Positions 57,961 to 64,000 of a stretch of DNA of 64,000 nucleotides are shown in pieces; within the stretch, counting starts at the first letter, position 1; each line of letters opens with the position of its first letter. Made by a program: the position numbers and the translations under genes. The notes under the pieces were generated by a model. The model worked only from the letters and a program-made list of their open reading frames with translations. It ran no database searches and was not told the DNA's origin. This DNA comes from Drosophila pseudoobscura. Its lineage: Eukaryota; Arthropoda; Insecta; Diptera; Drosophilidae. The DNA is taken from positions 37,835,869-37,899,868 of the forward strand of contig NC_046683.1 of the NCBI RefSeq assembly GCF_009870125.1, given 5' to 3'.

Positions 57961-58424
57961 GTAGCAGCAGCAGCAGCAGCAGCAATCTCCGGCTCCCCAG
58001 CGGATTGGAGCAGCAACCACTGCAACATAAAATCATGACAATGCTCAAGGTACAATGTCAAGACCTCGCGCCACATACAAAAACAAAACCAACGAAGCTA
58101 AGTCCAATGGATACCGCGTGGGTCAGCAATGCGAGAACTCTCGATAAGGTGGCGCGAACGTCGAGTACGTACTGCACTTGCATGGGTCGAGGCGGGGCGG
58201 AGTGGATCCCTCGCTGTGGTGCTGTGCTGCTGTGGTGCAACACATCCATCCATTTGGCTGTCCATCTCGAGTATCAGTCAAAAATATTACTTTCAAATTT
58301 GCGCAGACACAGTTGGTCAAACATTTGGCATGGCTATGCTCTATTTGCCCGCAGTTCGGCACAAACCAATCCTCGGTTCTCACTTCGGTGGTGCAGAGGG
58401 AGGGTCGGATCTCTGGTTCGTTAG
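57429..58424 (+). other. 331-codon ATG open frame, doubtful gene
   Basis: This is the longest non-transposon ORF outside the gene cluster. It includes a hydrophobic stretch (CCGAVLLLLFLPVFCNCILH, about residues 42-61), a Pro/Ser repeat from CTCCTT units, and a poly-Ser/Asn run from a CAG/CAA microsatellite (57925-57985). Trp and Cys content is high and patchy, overlapping frames on both strands are also open, and no domain or splice structure is visible. I lean towards a stop-poor non-coding stretch, but the length deserves a check. Confidence 0.2.
57925..57985. repeat. CAG/CAA trinucleotide repeat
   Basis: About twenty consecutive CAG or CAA units, with one GTAG interruption. Confidence 0.85.
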
Positions 58425-58566
58425 GTGGTGTCACCGTATAATGATAGAAGAGCTCGGTCGGCCCATTGCAAATGAATGCCAATTCACTGATCGATGGGGC
58501 AAGGCCAGGTCAGGGACAAGGTGGTGTCAAGTGCTGCTGTTGGGTGGTGCTACCGAATGGGGATAG

Positions 58567-61500
58567 GCTATCAGGTTCATAGCACATGATAGACTGTTTC
58601 TGCTTATTTGTTTTCGGCAGACGGCCTCCGAACAGGGCAGGTTGTTCAAGATCAGCTCCCTAAGATCTTTCCAGTAGATGGTTGCTAGGTCCAGCGAGCT
58701 AAGAATTATTTCCCAAATATTAAAAAAAAAACATTAAAATATTAAAAAAAAAAAAACATGCTTTAAGTATGCAAATGGAGTAGTCCCAGTTTTTAATAAA
58801 AAACAAGAGCACTTTTATTTTGTATAAGTTTTCGAGTGTAGCTGAAATTCATCATCGTCGCCAGTGGTTTCACTGATCCTATCATGGACACAGCGAAAGT
58901 CCATCAGGAATGCCATAAAAGGATGCGTCTCGCGTGATCCATAAGCGCGTGTCATTTGTTCCATACGTTCCATACGTTCCTTACGTTCCATACGATCCGT
59001 ACGTTCCATAATGAAGTGGATCTGGGTGGTGTCAAGTGGTGTGAATTGGTGCAAGTGGCACCAAAACGAGGGAAATTAATAGCAGTTTAGGTTTTATATT
59101 CGCTAATGGTCCATGGGAGTTTTGATGCCGAAAAAAGCCATTATTATAATCAGTTAAAATGATTGAGGTTTGACGATGCACCACATTTCAAATAAGACAA
59201 GAAAAGAAAAAGAGTGTGGACGTCGCACTTTTCCGAGTGGTGTTTGGGGGGTCCAAGTTGTGTGCATACCACTCGCTGATGATTTCGAAGTAGATCTTCT
59301 CGTGCCCCACACCGGGGACGGCCCCACCTCCACGATCCTAACCTTTTGACCAGAGACCTAGCCCAGAACCGACCGAATCCACTTTGTTTGTCTTTCACTT
59401 TCCAATCCAATGTTGCTAGTTTGCTTTTTTCTATTTTCTGTTTTCTGTTTTTTGTTTTCTGTGTTTTGTTTGCTTTATCTAACCAAATCGATCGGGATCC
59501 AATCACTTTGTGAGTGGATAGTTGACGCCTCCGTGAACCATGACTAACCCCACGGCAATACCGTGAACTTCCACCTTCATCGACCCCGCCTGCTTCGACT
59601 GCTAATCCTCGGCAACACCTTCCTCAACTTAACTTATTTTTTCGTTCTTGCAGATAGCTCACCGAAAGATAAGATCTTTTATACTTTATAAGATTTATAA
59701 TTAAAAGTTTGTCCGGCGGGTGGCAGCGGGAAAGCAGCGGGAAAGCAGCGGGAAATGGTGCAATGAAATTTAAATTGGGAGCGAGCTCTCCGTCTGACCG
59801 ATCGCCCCACAAAACGTGCTCTACTCGTATTGTACTGGAGGTCTAGTGCCACGAAAGAGACCCGACCCAGACTAGCAGCCACCGCTGGAGTCGCTTGACA
59901 AAATTAAATGCCCCCAGATACATAGATAGCGAGTCGTACACGTAAAAGTGATTTTTTCGGCTTCAAATTTCAGCCTTTTTATGTCGGCTTTTTATTACGG
60001 GCACCTTTTGTGGTTTGTTGCTTGTTTGTTGTTACAACAATTGCAACAATTACGACGAGCAACAACGAGAGACGCGAAAAAGCAACCGAGAAAAATTATG
60101 ACTTTTGATCTAATTATGGCTTTGGACTCTATTTGTTGTCTCGGGCCAACCTTGGCACCAATTTGTTTGCCTCACTGAATTCCATTCGATGTTTTTGGGG
60201 GCTGGTGTTGGGGCTGGGGCTGGGGCTGGGCCGGGGCTTGGGATGGGGATGGTGATGGTGATGGTGATGGCAGGGTCTGGGCAGGCCTTTCTCTACCGCA
60301 TTCTAAGACTGAATGAGACACGCCCACTAGTCCCCCCAGATAACCGTACGAGTATCGATTAAAAACAATAATTACGATGAAAAAATGTTTGCTAGACATT
60401 TTGTCTTACTTTTGATTTTGTTGCGATACTGGGATTGGTGTTTTTTTCCTCTTCGCTCTTTTAAATTGGAGCACCACTTGCGGAGGTGGTGGAGGTGGTG
60501 GAGGTGGTGGAGGTGGTTTGAGGGAAGGAAAAACTAAGAAACATATTTGAGATAGCCGAACGAACAATTATCCCCAGGCTCGGCAAAATAATTTACTTGC
60601 CCTGACAGCTTTTTGCTGTCTTGGCCGTTGCGGCCGTTCAGATGGCAGTGCTGTGGCAGCGCTGTGGCAGTGCTGGCGCTGCTGCTGGTGCTGTGGCACG
60701 AACTAGCGAATAAAAGTAAGAGTCTGATGATTTCGGGGATTTCAGGAGATTTATTTTATTTTATTTTATTTTATTTTTCCCTCCGATTTGTTTGCGCAAT
60801 TTTAGCGCGGCCAAGCGAAAGACTTAAGAAACGAACTTTAGCATTATTTTGTAACTGTATTTCGTCGTTTTTGGTTTCTTGTGCACTGCTCGATGCAAAT
60901 ATGGCATAGGCGTGGCCAAATCAAGGGGAAATTAGTCGACATGGAGGGGACAGCAGGGAGCAATTTTGTCGCTCAAACGACTCCATTAAGTCAGTCGGTA
61001 GTTTTATGGCCTTATGCTTATTGTCGGCTAATGGATTGCACTTTTGATACCCTAGGCCCTAGGGAATATCCGACTGGGCTGACTGACTGCCAGTTGGCTG
61101 TGATCGCTGGATATGGCTCCTATATGGCTCCTCCGACTTTCCCTTCTAACCAGAGAATTCGTTGTTCGTTGATGGTCGAGCGAGTAAGAATCCATTTGGT
61201 TTTTTAAACATTTGTTTGCTTGTTTACTTTGTTTGTATGCTCATATACATACGAGTATATGTAAATTTCATTGGCGTGACTCAATGATTTGTAGGCTCTG
61301 ACTATATAAGCGTAGATATGCATATTGCGTTATGATATGGTATGGTATGGTATGCTATGGGGTACCCTTACTCGTATTTGTGTATGCGATCCACGTTGAC
61401 AAAAGGGCGACGGCGGCGGCGACGGCGACGGCCCTTTCACATATTTTTGGAACGAATTTTTGGAATCTGCTGCCGACCATCGCGTAATGGATTAGCTGCG

Positions 61501-64000
61501 TCGACAGATCCAAATATGCCTATGGTTATGGCATCGTATCTGTGGATATGCACATACCCGAGAACGGGTACAGGCCACTCTGAGGTCTGGAGGCTGCTGT
61601 CAAATTCGTTGCAGTCATTAGGCCAATTGAATTGGCTGTACTCGTAGTTCGGCGAAACCAACGAAAACTATAACGAAAACGAGTATTAATTGTGTTGTTA
61701 ACGCCGTGGCGTTCGGTAATTCGATATGATATGCTGTGATATGTGTCTTTCGCTATAATCGAAAGAGTATGATGTGTATGATGTGTGCAACAACGAATCA
61801 AGCCTCAGCCAGTCCAAGCCTCAACCTCCGATATTAGTCACTTCCCTTTACTAGAATTTATATGAAAACTTTCAATTTGTTCGGTTCGGTTCGAGTTCGG
61901 TTCGAGTTCAGTGGATTTAGTTGCGTTTTTCAGTCGGCGCTGCTTGCTTTTCGACTGACATGAATTAAGGCCTAATTATGGCCCCGCCAGCCAGCCCAGT
62001 CTCGGAAAATGTTCACCCAAGGAGAGATAATGCCCGTCCCGTCTGGCCGCAACGGGTTTGACTACGCACTCAAGGTTACAATAAGCACAAAAATATTGCA
62101 CACATCTACATACATATATATCTGCAAATATATGTATCTGCAAATATATGTATCTGCATTCTGCTCATGCACATGGAGCATGGAGCATGGAGCATGGAGC
62201 TCAGTTCCCATTCTAAATTTAATACCAATTATAATACTAATAATAAGAAGGGCTTTCTTTCCTGCTTCTTGTACTCTACTTCGACTCTGGAAATTCGAGT
62301 ATGAAAACTATTTCGCCCAGTTTCGCCCATAAGCTACAGCTCAAGGCTTCGAGCATATGGCAGATTTGTCTAAGTTTTCTGATGCAGCAGAGAAATGCAG
62401 GCTCCTAAGGATACTGCTCAGGGAAATTGATAAAGTTATTTTCAAAAATCGATCAAATATTCAACGAGTGACAGAGAGGGGAAAAAGGATTGAGGGGTAC
62501 ACAAATGCACAAATGTTAAGCTTCATAAAATGTATGTCTGACGAGTGTTTTGGCTCTGCCGATGTTCGATTTATTAGGCACATGTCGGGTCTCTGGTGTC
62601 AAAAGTCCAAGTCGTGGCGATCGCCAGCGATAACTTTAGGCTGGACGCAGCCGGACAGGCTGCAGCAGTCTCAGTCTCAGTCCGTGCTGTGGTGGTCCCA
62701 TCAATCGGTCAACTTGTCCGCATGTCAACCGATAAGATCGCCATCTGTTTTTATGCCGTCCCGTCCCGTCTCGCCCGGCTGCCCGGCTGCCCGGTTGCCT
62801 GTCTACTGCTGCCCCACAATGATGCTGTCATAAGTTGACTGCACATGTCGACTATTTCTATCGGGGCCGACTGCTCTTGATTCTGGGAAATGTCAATTTC
62901 ATTCGGCCCGACTCAATTTATTCGCTTCCTGTGCAATCAACTGCCTTCAATTATTCGGCGGATTCTAGCGGAGGCATAAACTCATAAATAGCTTCGATTC
63001 CGCATGCTATTACATTTCTGACATTGATTGCATCCTGTTGTCCACATTTTTTTTGGCTCGAATTGGCCTCACGCTTCTTGACCACTTTTGGGCCGAGCTG
63101 CGCTCGTGGTGCCATGACCAAATGTGGGACATTCTCTGCGTTCTCGAAATCGCTCCCCTCAACGTCCCTCTCCCTCTCCCCCTCCCCATCACCATCCCCC
63201 TCCCCTATCCATATGCGATTCCAACTGCGCTCGGCATTTGTCCCATACTGGTAAGTCTTTTTTATGGCGTTTTAAAGTGTTTCACATCGAAATTATTGTT
63301 AATCGTTGGCTTAATTGCCGTCTTTGGTCTCCGCTGTCTCAGCTGTAAACAGACAAATTATACTCCCAATTGTAGCCCCAATTAAATGCGATAAGTAGCT
63401 GCTTTGTCGTTGACAATGAAAATGTTTATTTACTTTTTGGGTATTTCTTGTATTTTCTTTTTGCTTTTGTTTTTTTGTTTAGAGGCTCTTGGCTCAAATA
63501 AAACCGAAAAACAAAACTTTTGATTCGCCATTCTAGTTCCGGGGTTGTCGGTCGCCAAGAAGATCTGTAAGATGATCCTTACGTCAGCCTTCCCATCCTT
63601 TCCCCAGCCTTCGCTGACCTTGAGGTCCCGCGGCAGATCGTCGTTGTTGACCCTTCTGATATATGTCTGTTCTATGCAAGATATTGACCATTTGGAGCTA
63701 TCGATCGTGTGGGCACGATCCCTACTTGTCTTTGAATTTAGTATGCCATTTATGTGCCTATATATCCTTCGATATCGGCCAACGATACCAAAAATACCAT
63801 GACTGATCAAAAAAAAACCGTGGGTATAAGAGATTCCTTTTTGATTCCTAGGGCAATCGAGTGGGCGATCAGACTGTTCTTGTAAACCCATTTATGCACA
63901 CTCAAATGGTGGTTGTAATGACAAGTGTCATAATTGGGTACCCCCCGATGGAATGTCGCGAGGTGGAATCCGCCTGTTGTCTCCCCTCCCCTCCCCTCCC
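58567..64000. other. Non-coding DNA with many short tandem repeats
   Basis: No gene I can support. Repeats include TACGTTCCAT decamers (58960-59010), GGGGCT and GATGGT runs (60200-60275), GGTGGTGGA (60482-60520), TTTTA (60748-60778), TATGG (61335-61357), CGGCGA (61408-61432), GCATGGA x4 (62176-62202), CCCTCT (63163-63210) and CCCTCC (63978-64000). A 158-codon ATG frame at 62357-62833 starts in a plausible way (MADLSKFSDAAEKCRLLR) but decays into low-complexity sequence and has no recognised domain. Confidence 0.5.

Noticed and set aside
63430-63891. 153-codon minus-strand frame taken as a whole gene
   Set aside because: The C-terminal part is A-rich low-complexity sequence and no domain is visible; only the central 24 codons look exon-like and are reported as a weak finding.

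Overview
The window is eukaryotic and looks like a Drosophila genome. Introns are short (57-253 bp) with GT-AG ends, DRE boxes (TATCGATA) sit at promoters, and the repeats are typical fly ones: short elements carrying (GTCY)n tracts of the mini-me/DINE-1 kind, LOA-clade and CR1/Jockey-like LINEs, a 412/mdg1-like Gypsy remnant and a Tc1-like remnant. Many TACATATGTA tracts together with LOA/bilbo-like LINEs fit the obscura group (pseudoobscura, persimilis, miranda and relatives), but that narrower placement is inference. From memory, DENR, Nprl2 and the mu-crystallin gene are X-linked in D. melanogaster, so Muller element A is likely. No prokaryotic features, CRISPR arrays, rRNA or convincing tRNA genes were seen. 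|| Layout. 1-27.0 kb is gene-poor, AT-rich and microsatellite-rich DNA with no gene I can support; it holds a possible GAGA-type promoter region (about 3.0-4.2 kb), a 143-bp tandem duplication (6.2 kb) and, from 21.7 kb, a nest of mini-me repeats around a 5'-truncated minus-strand LINE. 27.0-27.9 kb carries a three-exon DUF1091 gene on the minus strand. 28.7-29.2 kb carries a possible broken small gene. 29.3-39.7 kb is a transposon graveyard: degenerate LOA LINE pieces, a CR1-like LINE with a complete ORF2 reading frame, a zinc-binding domain remnant of a repeat-associated arthropod family, mini-me copies, a Gypsy pol remnant and a Tc1 transposase tail. || 39.9-46.2 kb is a compact cluster of five confident genes in alternating orientation: a torsin-family AAA+ membrane protein (-), RNA polymerase III subunit RPC9/CRCP (+), the translation reinitiation factor DENR (-), the GATOR1 subunit Nprl2 (+), and a mu-crystallin/ketimine reductase-like enzyme (-). 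Torsin-like/RPC9 and DENR/Nprl2 are head to head and probably share promoters; RPC9/DENR and Nprl2/mu-crystallin are tail to tail with 89 and 207 bp between stops. All are housekeeping-type functions (nuclear envelope/ER, Pol III transcription, translation, TORC1 control, amino-acid-derived imine metabolism). || 46.3-64 kb is again mostly non-coding. It includes a composite mini-me repeat, a housekeeping-promoter signature without a recognised gene (47.0-47.4 kb), two phase-compatible candidate exons (48.25 and 51.75 kb) of an unknown plus-strand gene, a 331-codon ORF of doubtful reality (57.4 kb) and many short tandem repeats.
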